The notes beneath the pieces were generated by a model that ran no database searches, had not been told where the DNA came from, and worked only from the letters and a program-made list of their open reading frames with translations. This document shows, piece by piece, positions 9,213 to 17,760 of a DNA stretch of 64,000 bases. Both the position numbers and the translations under genes were made by a program. Source of the stretch: CAWKOH01 sp963851245 (lineage in GTDB: Bacteria; Actinomycetota; Acidimicrobiia; Acidimicrobiales; Palsa-688); assembly GCA_963851245.1 (NCBI GenBank), contig CAWKOH010000007.1:124001-188000 (forward strand). The letters are read 5' to 3'. Each line of letters opens with the position of its first letter. The stretch's first letter is position 1.

Positions 9213-11362
9213 GCGACCCCGCGGAGCGCGCGAGTGTCGCAATGAGCGGTGCGGTGGGGCCCGGCGCCGCCCGCTATTTCCTGGGCGTCGACGTGGGCGG
9301 CACGTTCACCGACGTGGTCCTGGGCGACTCGTCCGGAGGAGTCGCCGTCACCAAGGTGACCACCACCAGCGAGGATCCCCGCGAAGGGGTCGCCCGGGGA
9401 GTGGCGGACCTGCTCCAGACCGAGGGCGTCGACCCCGGCGCCGTCACCCGTCTGGTGCACGGCACCACCCTGGCCACCAACGTGATCCAGGAGCAGGCCG
9501 GAAGCGATATCGCCTTCGTCACCTCGGCCGGCTTCGGCGACCTGCTCCGCCTCGGCCGTGAGTTCCGCCAGGAAGACGAACGGTTCGATCTGTTCTTTCA
9601 GGTGCCGCCCTCTCCGGTCCCCCGTCACCGCACCTTCGAGATCCGGGCGCGGGTCGACGCTCGCGGGACGGTCCTTACTCCCCTCGACGACGGCGAGCTG
9701 GCCGAGCTGACCACAGCGCTGGCTGCCACCGGGGTTCGAGCAGTGGCCATCTGCCTGCTCCACTCCTACCAGGCGCCCGGGCACGAGCAGAAGGTCGGGG
9801 CGGCCTGCCGGGCCGCGCTCGGGCCCGACGTCTTCGTGGTCACCTCGTCGGAGGTGTGGCCCGAGTTGCGGGAGTACGAGCGAGCCATGACCACCGTCAT
9901 GTGTGCCTACGTGGGTCCGGTGATGACCGTCTACCTGGCCGGCCTCGAAGGCCGGTTGGCCGACCTCGGAGTCCGGTGCCCGATCGAGATCATGGAATCG
10001 AGCGGCGGAGTCATGTCGGCCTCGCTCGCGGCCCGCCGCCCGATTTACACGGTCGAGTCCGGTGGGGCGGCCGGAGTCATCGCGGCCGGGTTCCTGGGCG
10101 GCCTCATCGGCGCGGGCCAGGTCCTGTCCCTCGACATCGGCGGTACGACCGCCAAGGCAGGCGTGGCCCGCCGGGGCCGCCCCGACATCACCCACGACTT
10201 CCACGTGGGCGGCTCCGGCGCCGGCGGCTCCCGTGCCCGCTCCACTTACCCGGTGAAGATCCCGGTGATCGACATGGCCGAGGTGGGCTCCGGCGGCGGG
10301 AGCATCGCGTCGGTCGACTCTGGCGGCGCCCTCCGTGTCGGTCCCCGCTCGGCGGGTTCCGTCCCCGGGCCGGCGTGCTACGGCCGTGGCGGCACCGAAC
10401 CAACGGTCACCGACGCCAACCTTCTCCTCGGCTACCTGCGGCCCGGGCCTCTCTCCGGCGGCATCTCCCTCGACCCGGCGTCGAGCGAGAAGGCGATAGA
10501 GGTGGCGATCGCCGGACCTCTCGCGCTCGACGTGCTCACGGCCGCCCGGGCCATCCACGACATCGCCAACGCCACCATGGCCGCCGCCATCCGCATGGTC
10601 ACGGTGCAGCGCGGCATCGACCCTCGCGAGTTCGTGATGGTCGCGTTTGGCGGGGCGGGCCCCATGCACGCAGCCGAGCTCGCCGGCACTTTTCTCGTGC
10701 CGACAGTGGTGGTGCCTCATTCGGCCGGGGTGGCGTCCGCCCTCGGGCTCATCGCTTCCGATCTGACCGTCGACCGGGTACGCACGCACCTGCTGCCCCT
10801 CGACCCCGCCAGCGCGCCCGCCGTGGCCGCCTGTTACTCAGAAGTCGAGGCCCTCGCCCGGGCCGAGCTGCCACCCGAAGATGGAAAAGAAGGGGCCGGG
10901 CGCGTCGACCGATCCGTTGACGTCCGGTACCGGGGGCAGGCGCACCAGCTGACCGTGCCGGCGCCGGAGGACCCCATCAATGAGTCGACCATCGACGCCA
11001 TTGGCCGCGCCTTCACCGAGCACTACCGGGCCACTTACGGGATCGCCCTCGATGCTCCGACCGAGATGGTCAATTTCCGGGTGCGGGTGACGCGAACGGT
11101 GGAAAAGCTCTCGCTGCGGCCCCACGACGGGGCCCCCACGGGGCGGGGTGCGGTCCCCTCCGGCGAGCGTCGGGTCCTCTTCAGCGGCGGCCACGTCCCC
11201 CGATGCCCCGTATACCGCTGGGCCGATCTGGAACCGGGGATGCGCCTTCCCAGCCCTTGCATCGTCGAGGGAGCCGATACCACCGTGGTCGCGCCACCGG
11301 GCTGCCACGTCGAACTGGACCGCTGGCGCAACGTGGTCCTCCGCCAGGACGATGGCAGCTGA
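9209..11362 (+). CDS. hyuA: Hydantoinase A/oxoprolinase family protein
   Basis: About 717 residues from the GTG at 9209, which overlaps the hyuB stop (GTGA). The nucleotide-binding ASKHA fold is visible: FLGVDVGGTFTDVVLGDSSG, LVHGTTLATNVIQEQAG, SLDIGGTTAKAGV and EVGSGGGSIASVDSGG. AFGGAGPMHAAELA and a C-terminal MVNFRVRVTRTVEKL follow. It pairs with HyuB as the ATP-using subunit. An in-frame ATG at 9242 is an alternative start. It overlaps the TetR gene by 11 bases at the 3' end, so the regulator is probably co-transcribed. Confidence 0.9.
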   Translation: MSDPAERASVAMSGAVGPGAARYFLGVDVGGTFTDVVLGDSSGGVAVTKVTTTSEDPREGVARGVADLLQTEGVDPGAVTRLVHGTTLATNVIQEQAGSDIAFVTSAGFGDLLRLGREFRQEDERFDLFFQVPPSPVPRHRTFEIRARVDARGTVLTPLDDGELAELTTALAATGVRAVAICLLHSYQAPGHEQKVGAACRAALGPDVFVVTSSEVWPELREYERAMTTVMCAYVGPVMTVYLAGLEGRLADLGVRCPIEIMESSGGVMSASLAARRPIYTVESGGAAGVIAAGFLGGLIGAGQVLSLDIGGTTAKAGVARRGRPDITHDFHVGGSGAGGSRARSTYPVKIPVIDMAEVGSGGGSIASVDSGGALRVGPRSAGSVPGPACYGRGGTEPTVTDANLLLGYLRPGPLSGGISLDPASSEKAIEVAIAGPLALDVLTAARAIHDIANATMAAAIRMVTVQRGIDPREFVMVAFGGAGPMHAAELAGTFLVPTVVVPHSAGVASALGLIASDLTVDRVRTHLLPLDPASAPAVAACYSEVEALARAELPPEDGKEGAGRVDRSVDVRYRGQAHQLTVPAPEDPINESTIDAIGRAFTEHYRATYGIALDAPTEMVNFRVRVTRTVEKLSLRPHDGAPTGRGAVPSGERRVLFSGGHVPRCPVYRWADLEPGMRLPSPCIVEGADTTVVAPPGCHVELDRWRNVVLRQDDGS

Positions 11363-11996
11363 CGTCCGGTTGCGAACCACCGTCGTCGGTGAGGCCACCC
11401 GCCTGCGACTAATGCAGGCGGCGGAGCGGCTGATCGCCGAACGGGGGATCGACGGAGTATCGGTACGCGACATCACAGCCGCTGCGGACACCAACTCCGC
11501 GTCTATCCACTACCACTTCCAGTCCAAGGAGGGTTTGGTGCACGCCCTCATGGAGGATCGAGCCGCCCGCATCCGGGAACGTCGCCAGGCGCACCTCCGG
11601 AGGCTGGATGATCACCAGCCAACCGTGCGGGAGGTCGCCGAGGCCATGGTCAACCCGACTTTCGAACTTGTGTCGGGCCAGGAAGGGGAGACCGACACCG
11701 CATACGTCGGCTTTCTGGCCGCACTTCTCGACGAGCCGTCGATGGTGCCCGCTCTGGAGTGCTATTTCTCTGACCAGTACGACGCCTACTTCGAGGTTCT
11801 CCAGCGGGCCCGTCCTGACCTGACCAAGACCTCGGCCGTGAACCGCGTGTGCTTCGCCCTCCACCTGGTCCTCAACTCGGTGTCCGAGCCGGCTCGCGGC
11901 CTGCGCACATGGATCGAGCGCCACCACCACCCAGCGGTAGACCACATCCGGGAGGACCTGATCGATTTCATCGCGGGCGCCCTGGGCGCCCCCTGA
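11352..11996 (+). CDS. TetR/AcrR family transcriptional regulator
   Basis: 214 residues. The N-terminal HTH is clear: MQAAERLIAERGIDGVSVRD, then ITAAADTNSASIHYHFQSKE, followed by GLVHALMEDRA. The remainder is an all-helical ligand domain without a recognised subfamily. ATG 11352 lies inside the 3' end of hyuA, so it is expected to be translationally coupled. As the only regulator in this cluster it is the natural candidate to bind the GTCAATCGTT sites at 6213 and 14748, probably with an acyl-CoA or pathway intermediate as ligand (inference). Confidence 0.85.
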   Translation: MAADVRLRTTVVGEATRLRLMQAAERLIAERGIDGVSVRDITAAADTNSASIHYHFQSKEGLVHALMEDRAARIRERRQAHLRRLDDHQPTVREVAEAMVNPTFELVSGQEGETDTAYVGFLAALLDEPSMVPALECYFSDQYDAYFEVLQRARPDLTKTSAVNRVCFALHLVLNSVSEPARGLRTWIERHHHPAVDHIREDLIDFIAGALGAP

Positions 11997-12129
11997 TGCC
12001 CACTTCAGTGGTGAGGCTTCTGTCGGATGGGACACGGCGGATGGAGGATGGCGGATGGCGGTCGGAGCCGGACGCCAACACGCTGGCCGCTGCCGCTCGG
12101 GCGGCGGTTGATCCGGCGGACTGAGCGGC

Positions 12130-12957
12130 ATGGCGGATCCACGCATCGGCCTCAACAGCCTCTCTACCGCAAGCTGGACCCTCTCACAGGACCTGGCGCT
12201 CTACGACCGCCTCGGGGTGAGCAGGGCCGGACTCTTCGTCGACAAGCTGGAGGCGGAGGGCGCCGACAAAGCGGTGGGACTGGTGCACGCCGCCGGCCTG
12301 CACGTCGACCACGTGTTCTCCCGGGGGATCGCCCTGGCGGACTCGGCGGCGTGGCCGCGTGAGCGACGACGCCTCCTCGAGGCCGTCGACCTGGCCTCGG
12401 CGCTGGGAGCCCCGATCCTGACCGTCACAACCGGGCCGGCCGGGCCACTGGAGTGGGAGGAAGCCGCCGGCGCCTGTGAAGAAGCGCTCGGCCCCGTCGT
12501 GGAGGCGGCCTCCAGGCGCAGTCTGCGAGTGGCGCTGGAGCAGACGCTGCCGATCCGCCCCGAAGTCGGCTTTGTACACAGCTTTGCTGAGACCGTCGTG
12601 CTGGCCCGGCGGCTCGGAGCGGTGGCGGTGCTGGAGGCCAACTACGCCTTCGCCGAACGCGGTCTGAGCGACAGCCTGTCAGAAGCCGGTCCCTTGCTGG
12701 GGCTGGTACAGCTCAGTGACCTCGTGCCACCGAGCACCGTCGTGCCCGACCGCGCTGTTCCAGGCGACGGGGTCATCCCCCTTGAACGCATAATCCGCCG
12801 GGTATCTGCGAACGGTTACCACGGTCCGTTCGAGCTGGAGCTGCTCGGGCCGCGCATCGAAGCGGAAGGCTACGAAGCAGCTTGCCGGCGAGCGGTGGCC
12901 CATTTGAGCTGGATGCTGGCCGCGGCCGGGCCCGCGCCGAGCGGTGACCAGCTCTAG
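12130..12957 (+). CDS. Sugar phosphate isomerase/epimerase-like TIM-barrel protein (AP endonuclease 2 fold)
   Basis: 275 residues: MADPRIGLNSLSTASWTLSQ, then GLHVDHVFSRG, LGAPILTVTTGPAGPLEWEE and SLRVALEQTLPIRPEVGFVH, and near the end GDGVIPLERIIRRVSANGYH and PFELELLGPRIEAEGY. The Glu in FELELLG and the Glu in VALEQT are typical metal ligands of the xylose-isomerase-like fold. The substrate is unknown. Its stop shares the palindrome CTAG (12954-12957) with the stop of the convergent amidohydrolase. Confidence 0.8.
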   Translation: MADPRIGLNSLSTASWTLSQDLALYDRLGVSRAGLFVDKLEAEGADKAVGLVHAAGLHVDHVFSRGIALADSAAWPRERRRLLEAVDLASALGAPILTVTTGPAGPLEWEEAAGACEEALGPVVEAASRRSLRVALEQTLPIRPEVGFVHSFAETVVLARRLGAVAVLEANYAFAERGLSDSLSEAGPLLGLVQLSDLVPPSTVVPDRAVPGDGVIPLERIIRRVSANGYHGPFELELLGPRIEAEGYEAACRRAVAHLSWMLAAAGPAPSGDQL

Positions 12958-14702
12958 GAAGGCACCACGACCTGGCCGGGGAGGCGGTCGGTCAGCTGCC
13001 CTTTGAGGACGATGGGTTGCCCGTTCACGATCGTGGCGTTCACCCCCTGGCCCCAGGCCCGGAACCTTCCCGCGCCTCCCGGCAGATCGCGTATGAACTC
13101 CTTTTTCCACGGGCCTATAGCTTCCGGGTCGAAGACCATCATGTCGGCCCAGCTGCCAGGGCGCAGGATGCCGCGGTCTGCTATCCCCGCCAGGGCGGCG
13201 GGAACCCGGCTGATCTGACGGATCCCTTCCTCCAGCGTCCAGACCTTGCGGTCAAGGACCCACGTTCGCAGGTAGTACGAGCTCCAATCGGCGCCGTCGT
13301 CGCGGGCCAGGTGGGCACCGCCGTCGGACACGCCAACGACCATGCGAGGATCGAGCTGCGCGCGGCGCACCGCCTCGGACCACTCAGGGCTCTCGGTGCG
13401 CCAGCGGAACTCCGTCTCGAAGTTCTCCTCGAGTGCCAAGTCCAAAAGCACGTCCGCCGGTGCCATCCCGCGTTCTGTGGCGATGTCCTGGATGGAGCGC
13501 GATTGCAGAGAGGCATGTTCTGCGGCGGACACCCGGTCCACGTACACCGCGCTCCACAGCGGTGGCGGGACAGTCGTTCCCTTGGCCGGGTCGCGGTTGT
13601 AGTTCTCGACGGCATAACGCAACTCGTCGCGCACCGCCGGATCCCCCAAGGCCGCCGCCCGGTCCATGATCGGCAGGTTCAGCATGCGCATCCAGGAGGG
13701 GACCGACAGGAAGTGAAGGTTCTCGGGGCCGACGGTCAGAGCCCGGTCGAAGGGGCGGGCAATGAGCATCGAGAACACGGGGGCGCCCTGCGCGGTCGCC
13801 CGGTCGAGGAACTCGACCGATGCGTCCCACGTGGCCGTAGGTGCGTCGACCTTGTTGCGTCCCCCGAGTCCTTGAATGATCACTGGCAGCCCGCTGATCC
13901 GGCCGAGGTCTATCAGCAGCTGTTTGTCGTCTTCGTCGAGTCCGCCGATGGAGCTGGCCGGCAAGAAGGCGATGGAGCCCGCTCCGAAACGGCCTACTGC
14001 CTCGGCCAGGGCCAGCAGCTCCCTCCGGTCGCTCAAGCGCGAAGGGACCGGTCGATTATCGATGTCGAAATGGGTCGGGGCGGCAGACGACGACAGGCCG
14101 GCCGCGCCCGACGCCATGGCTTCGGCCGCCATCTCACACATCGCCGTGACCTCGTCATCGGTGGCCGGGCGCGTCGTGGCTGCTTCCCCCATCACCCACC
14201 GTCGCAGGTTGGAATGGCCGACGTAGCAGGCGAAGTTGACGCCCAGCTTCCCTTGGCGGCTGGCGAGGAACTCGGAGAACGTCACCCACTCGTCCCAGGT
14301 CACGGCGCTGAGCGCCACCGGGTCCATGTTCTCCACCTGGGCGAAGATCCCGCCCAAGAAGGAACGGTCCTCCGGCTTCACCGGCGCGGCCGAGAAGCCG
14401 CAGTTACCGGCCAGCACGGTGGTCACCCCGTGGTAGCAAGACATGGTGGCAAAGGGGTCGAAGGTTATCTGGGGGTCGTAGTGGGTGTGGATGTCGACGA
14501 TCCCCGGGGCCACGATCTGGTCGGCGGCGTCGAGCTCTTCATCGGAGCCGGCGTCATCGAGACGCCCCAGTGCGGCCACCCGCCCGTCGCGCACCCCGAC
14601 GTCGACGCGGCGGCGGGGCAGCCCGGTGCCGTCGACGACCATCCCACCTCGCACGATCAAGTCGTAGTGATTTGCACTGCGCGGCATCACGAAGGCCCCC
14701 AT
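12954..14702 (-). CDS. N-acyl-D-amino-acid deacylase / dihydroorotase-like amidohydrolase
   Basis: About 582 residues: YDLIVRGGMVVDGTG, IVAPGIVDIHTHYDPQITFD (HxH metal pair), TTVLAGNCGFSAAPV and VGHSNLRRWVMG. GVSDGGAHLARDD carries a late metal or catalytic Asp, and the C-terminal GILRPGSWADMMVFDP closes the composite barrel. The Cys in AGNCGF matches the D-aminoacylase subclass. ATG 14702 or 14687 is the likely start; the longer reading runs through the promoter. It is divergent from the dioxygenase at 14804. A cytosolic hydrolase of an amide or cyclic amide, it fits the neighbouring hydantoinase genes. Confidence 0.85.
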   Translation of the reverse strand: MGAFVMPRSANHYDLIVRGGMVVDGTGLPRRRVDVGVRDGRVAALGRLDDAGSDEELDAADQIVAPGIVDIHTHYDPQITFDPFATMSCYHGVTTVLAGNCGFSAAPVKPEDRSFLGGIFAQVENMDPVALSAVTWDEWVTFSEFLASRQGKLGVNFACYVGHSNLRRWVMGEAATTRPATDDEVTAMCEMAAEAMASGAAGLSSSAAPTHFDIDNRPVPSRLSDRRELLALAEAVGRFGAGSIAFLPASSIGGLDEDDKQLLIDLGRISGLPVIIQGLGGRNKVDAPTATWDASVEFLDRATAQGAPVFSMLIARPFDRALTVGPENLHFLSVPSWMRMLNLPIMDRAAALGDPAVRDELRYAVENYNRDPAKGTTVPPPLWSAVYVDRVSAAEHASLQSRSIQDIATERGMAPADVLLDLALEENFETEFRWRTESPEWSEAVRRAQLDPRMVVGVSDGGAHLARDDGADWSSYYLRTWVLDRKVWTLEEGIRQISRVPAALAGIADRGILRPGSWADMMVFDPEAIGPWKKEFIRDLPGGAGRFRAWGQGVNATIVNGQPIVLKGQLTDRLPGQVVVPS

Positions 14703-14721
14703 TCCCGGCGAGTCTCCTGCG

Positions 14722-14760
14722 ATCGTACGCCTGAAGAGCCTTACTCTGTCAATCGTTTGA
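14722..14760 (-). promoter_or_regulatory. Promoter with overlapping candidate operator (family A)
   Basis: On the minus strand TTGACA (14752-14747) is followed after 19 bases by TACGAT (14727-14722), a good -35/-10 pair with a long spacer. The -35 lies inside TCAATCGTTTGA (14749-14760), a 10-of-12 palindrome that shares GTCAATCGTTxGAG with the 6213 site. A repressor bound here would block the D-aminoacylase-type gene and possibly the divergent dioxygenase. Confidence 0.45.
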
Positions 14761-14803
14761 GTTTCGGGTGGGGTCCCGATACGCTGCCGATCGGGGTTTG
14801 GAG

Positions 14804-15664
14804 ATGACGACAACCGCGTTGAGCGTGCGCCAGTCCACTTCGGTTATCGGAGCCGAGGTCAACGGGGTGGACCTGTCCGCCGGGCCGTCGGAGGAGACCA
14901 TCAAGGCCTTGCGGGGCCTGCTACTCGCCCATAAGGTGCTGTTCTTCCCGAACCAGGCCATGAGCGAAGAGGATCAGGTGCGCTTCGCCCGCTGCTTCGG
15001 TGAGATCGACATACCGCTCTTCCGGACGACGTCGTCGGGGTCTCCCGAAGTGCTCGTCCTCGATCAGGTGGCGCCCAAGGGGGAGGGGGCCGACAGCTGG
15101 CATGCCGACAACACGTACATGCCCGCCCCGCCCATGGCCTCCATCCTCATGGCTCTACATCTGCCCGAGGTTGGCGGCGATACCTGCTTCGCCAGCATGC
15201 CAGCGGCCTACGAGGCCCTTTCGCCCGCGCTGCAAGGTTTTCTGGACGGCCTTCACGCCGAGCATTCGCTGGCCATCATGGCGGACCGGACCCGGCACGT
15301 GGGCAACGCATCGCTCCGCGAGGAGGTCGGCAAGTGGCCACCAGTGGTCCACCCGGTGGTCCGGGTACACCCCGAGACCGGTGAGAAGCTGCTGAACGTC
15401 AACGCCAACTGGACCTCCCACATCGTGGAGCTCAGCCCCCCGGAGAGTGACGCGCTTCTGCAGTTCCTCTATCGTCACCTGCAGTCGCCAGAGTTCCAGG
15501 TCCGCTTCCGTTGGGCCGAAGGCTCGGTCGCCATGTGGGACAACCGTGCCGTCCAACACTACGCAGTTCCCGATTACCGACAGCGTCGGGTCATGCGGCG
15601 GGTCACCATCGCGGGGGACCGCCCCTTCGGCCCCGGCGAACCATCACCGGCGAAAGGAGCCTGA
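14804..15664 (+). CDS. TauD/TfdA family Fe(II)/2-oxoglutarate dioxygenase
   Basis: 286 residues. The iron triad is present: DSWHADNTY (HxD) and WDNRAVQHYAVPDY (distal His), with the 2-oxoglutarate-binding Arg in QRRVMRRVTI. The N-terminal part (VIGAEVNGVDLSAG) is typical. These enzymes hydroxylate sulfonates, phenoxyacids, carnitine precursors and similar acids. ATG 14804 follows TTTGGAG. The cupin gene starts one base after its stop, so the two form a transcription unit divergent from the deacylase-like amidohydrolase. Confidence 0.88.
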   Translation: MTTTALSVRQSTSVIGAEVNGVDLSAGPSEETIKALRGLLLAHKVLFFPNQAMSEEDQVRFARCFGEIDIPLFRTTSSGSPEVLVLDQVAPKGEGADSWHADNTYMPAPPMASILMALHLPEVGGDTCFASMPAAYEALSPALQGFLDGLHAEHSLAIMADRTRHVGNASLREEVGKWPPVVHPVVRVHPETGEKLLNVNANWTSHIVELSPPESDALLQFLYRHLQSPEFQVRFRWAEGSVAMWDNRAVQHYAVPDYRQRRVMRRVTIAGDRPFGPGEPSPAKGA

Positions 15665-15665
15665 C

Positions 15666-16124
15666 ATGGGCGGCCCCCGCTTCTCGACTCTCGATTCGAC
15701 GCCCGCCCAGGAGGTTCGCCGCATCGGCACGGGTGAGGGTGCCACCGCTTCGGTGTTCGAGAAGTGGCTCGACTTCTCGCCGCGCTATCTCTCGCTGTGG
15801 GCGCGGTGGGACCCGGGCATGATGGTGCACGCCCACGGTCACCTCTCCGACAACGTGGTCTTCGTTCTGGAGGGCGAGATGACCTGCGGGGACGTACGTT
15901 GCACCCCGGGGACCCACATCGCCCTGGATCAGGGAGACACCTTCGGGCCATTTGTGGCCGGGCCCGAAGGAGTCGTCCTGTTCGAGGTCATGATGGGCGA
16001 CCCTCGTTCGTTCCCCGCGGATCCCGACGGATGGCACCGATTGCTCGAGCAGAAGGGCGCCACTCAGCTACCCAACCCGGAGATCGACCTGCCCGGATGG
16101 TTGGAGGACACCCGGTCGGGCTGA
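15666..16124 (+). CDS. Cupin-domain protein
   Basis: 152 residues with one cupin barrel: MMVHAHGHLSDNVVFVLEGE (HxH...E metal motif 1), CGDVRCTPGTHIALDQGDTF and GPFVAGPEGVVLFEVMMGD. Motif 2 lacks the usual PxxxxH His, so metal binding may be altered. It is adjacent to the dioxygenase and probably helps process the same compound. Function not assigned. Confidence 0.8.
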   Translation: MGGPRFSTLDSTPAQEVRRIGTGEGATASVFEKWLDFSPRYLSLWARWDPGMMVHAHGHLSDNVVFVLEGEMTCGDVRCTPGTHIALDQGDTFGPFVAGPEGVVLFEVMMGDPRSFPADPDGWHRLLEQKGATQLPNPEIDLPGWLEDTRSG

Positions 16125-16193
16125 CCGCGTCTTGACCGGAGTTGATCCGCTACCGACGGCTCACCGCGCCCGGCCTGGCTGGTTGTGTCCCAA

Positions 16194-16347
16194 TCAATCC
16201 TCGACCCGGAAGCCGACCTTCATCGATACCTGGAACCAGCCGACCTCCCCCTCGGCGACGGTCCCTCTGATCTGGGTTACCTCGAACCACTCCAGGTTGC
16301 GAATGGTCTGTGAAGCCCGTCTGAGGCCCGGGCCCGGCGTTTCCTCC
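16194..16347 (-). pseudogene. Dodecin, 5'-truncated remnant
   Basis: The minus strand reads RRASQTIRNLEWFEVTQIRG, then TVAEGEVGWFQVSMKVGFRV and ED before the stop 16194-16196. This is the C-terminal two thirds of a dodecin, a flavin-storage protein of about 67 residues. The first beta strand and start codon are absent, yet a GGAGG ribosome-binding site (16347-16343) stands immediately upstream. It looks as if a small deletion joined the leader to codon 20 or so. It lies just after msrA on the same strand. Confidence 0.6.
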
Positions 16348-16363
16348 GATCCTGACGGATACC

Positions 16364-16888
16364 TCAGCCGGCGCTCGACGGCGCCGGGGCGGACGGGAGC
16401 TTCCAGCCCGGGCGCACGAAATGGCAGGTGTACCCATTTGGATACCGCTCCAGGTAATCCTGGTGCTCCGGCTCAGCCTCCCAGAAGGGGCCGGCCGGCT
16501 CGATCTCGGTAACTACGAGGCCCGGCCACAAGCCGGACGCATCGACGGCGGCCACTGCCTCCTCGGCGATGTGCTTCTGGGCGTCGCTGGTGTAGAAGAT
16601 GGCCGATCTGTAGCTGGTCCCGATGTCGTTGCCCTGACGGTTCCTGGTGGTGGGATCGTGGATCTGGAAGAAGAACTCCAGTAGATCCCGGTAGGAGAGC
16701 AACTGTGGGTCGAAGACGATCTCTATGGCCTCGGCATGGCTGCCATGGTTGCGGTAGGTGGCGTTCGGTATGTCACCACCGGTGTAGCCAACCCTGGTCG
16801 ATATGACCCCGGGCATCCTGCGGATGAGATCCTGCATCCCCCAGAAGCAGCCTCCGGCCAGAATCGCCGTCTCAGACGCGTTCGTCAA
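16364..16888 (-). CDS. msrA: Peptide-methionine (S)-S-oxide reductase
   Basis: 174 residues: the catalytic motif is AGGCFWGMQDLIRRMPGV (Cys in GCFW), followed by GYTGGDIPNATYRNHGSHAE and HDPTTRNRQGNDIGTSYRSA, all diagnostic of MsrA. It reduces methionine-S-sulfoxide in oxidised proteins, in the cytosol. No C-terminal cysteine pair follows GYTCHF, so recycling would use a nearby Cys or an external thiol. OsmC and PPOX genes nearby give an oxidative-stress context. Confidence 0.93.
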   Translation of the reverse strand: MTNASETAILAGGCFWGMQDLIRRMPGVISTRVGYTGGDIPNATYRNHGSHAEAIEIVFDPQLLSYRDLLEFFFQIHDPTTRNRQGNDIGTSYRSAIFYTSDAQKHIAEEAVAAVDASGLWPGLVVTEIEPAGPFWEAEPEHQDYLERYPNGYTCHFVRPGWKLPSAPAPSSAG

Positions 16889-16973
16889 TGTGATGCTCCT
16901 TACTCGCGTTGGTCATCCGAACAACCTTGCAGCCCGGGGTGTTCCCGCCAGCGGGGCAGCACCGCTCTCATGA

Positions 16974-17153
16974 TCAGACGATGATGCCCCGGACCTCGAG
17001 GAGAGGGCCGCTCTGCACGGCGGGTCCCGTAGCGGTTACACACCGGTCCTCTACCTTCGCTCCCGTCAGCTGGCGCCAGGCGGCGTTCGGGTCGGCAACG
17101 ATGGCCGCGGCTGCGGCGGAAGCCGGACCGTCTTCCAGCCGCCACTCGGCCAT
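16974..17153 (-). CDS. Small hypothetical protein (59 residues), possibly a C-terminal fragment
   Basis: ATG 17153 gives MAEWRLEDGPASAAAAAIVA, then WRQLTGAKVEDRC and GPLLEVRGIIV before the stop at 16974. The frame is open a little further upstream. The ending resembles tails of small actinobacterial enzymes, but I do not recognise the family. It follows the phosphoesterase gene directly on the same strand. Confidence 0.4.
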   Translation of the reverse strand: MAEWRLEDGPASAAAAAIVADPNAAWRQLTGAKVEDRCVTATGPAVQSGPLLEVRGIIV

Positions 17154-17190
17154 CGCCTCGCACCAGGTGCCACCTCCAGAATCGACCGCT

Positions 17191-17712
17191 TCAGCTGGAT
17201 CCCGCTTCGTCCAGAGCGATGATCCGGTGGCTTATTACGGTCCGGTCGGCGATCCGAAGCTCGCCAAGGGTGTGCACCGGCTGCGCCCGCCGCTGGGTGG
17301 GTGAGCCCGGATTGAACAAGAGCTGTCCCTCCTCGCCCATCTCGTTCACCGGGGCATGGCTGTGACCGAACACCACAACGTCGCATTCGGGGAAACGGCG
17401 TCGCATGCGCCGGGCCCGGCCTTCGGCCGGCCCGCTGTCGTGGATCATCCCGATCGGAACTCCGCCGATGTCGACCAGCCGCGTCAGCGGCAGCAGCCCC
17501 GACAGGTCGCGGTCATTGTTGCCGAGGACGGCATGAACAGGTGCCGTTGCCTCCAGCAGCTCCAGAACACCGGCGTCCAGGACGTCGCCGGCGTGGAGGA
17601 TGGCGTCGGCCCCCGCCAGCCGGGACCAGAGGGCGTCGAGCAGTCGCGCTCGACGACCTTGCGGGAGGGAGGTCCCCCGCAGGTGGGTATCGGCGAGGAC
17701 CATCACCCGCAT
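17191..17712 (-). CDS. YfcE-type metallophosphoesterase
   Basis: 173 residues from ATG 17712. All metal motifs are present in order: VLADTHLRG (DxH), AILHAGDVLD (GD), AVLGNNDRDL (GNxD) and VVFGHSHAPV (GHxH). Together with length this places it in the YfcE/MJ0936 group of small calcineurin-like phosphodiesterases. The substrate is unknown. It is minus strand, between OsmC and the small ORF at 16974. Confidence 0.9.
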   Translation of the reverse strand: MRVMVLADTHLRGTSLPQGRRARLLDALWSRLAGADAILHAGDVLDAGVLELLEATAPVHAVLGNNDRDLSGLLPLTRLVDIGGVPIGMIHDSGPAEGRARRMRRRFPECDVVVFGHSHAPVNEMGEEGQLLFNPGSPTQRRAQPVHTLGELRIADRTVISHRIIALDEAGSS

Positions 17713-17760
17713 AGGCCCCCCGGGCGGGCCGCCTCCTGACAGGACCACCTGTGGGGCCGG

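Noticed and set aside
9203..10789. 528-residue minus-strand ORF over hyuA
   Set aside because: Low-complexity shadow of hyuA on the other strand.
7352..11362. A single 1336-residue protein covering HyuB and HyuA
   Set aside because: The HyuB C-terminus is intact in another frame (8817-9212) and HyuA has its own GTG overlapping the HyuB stop. The long frame is the result of one indel in high-GC sequence.
13017..14807. 596-residue plus-strand ORF opposite the D-aminoacylase-type gene
   Set aside because: It is Arg/Gly/His-rich with no domain. It is the antisense shadow of a fully conserved amidohydrolase.
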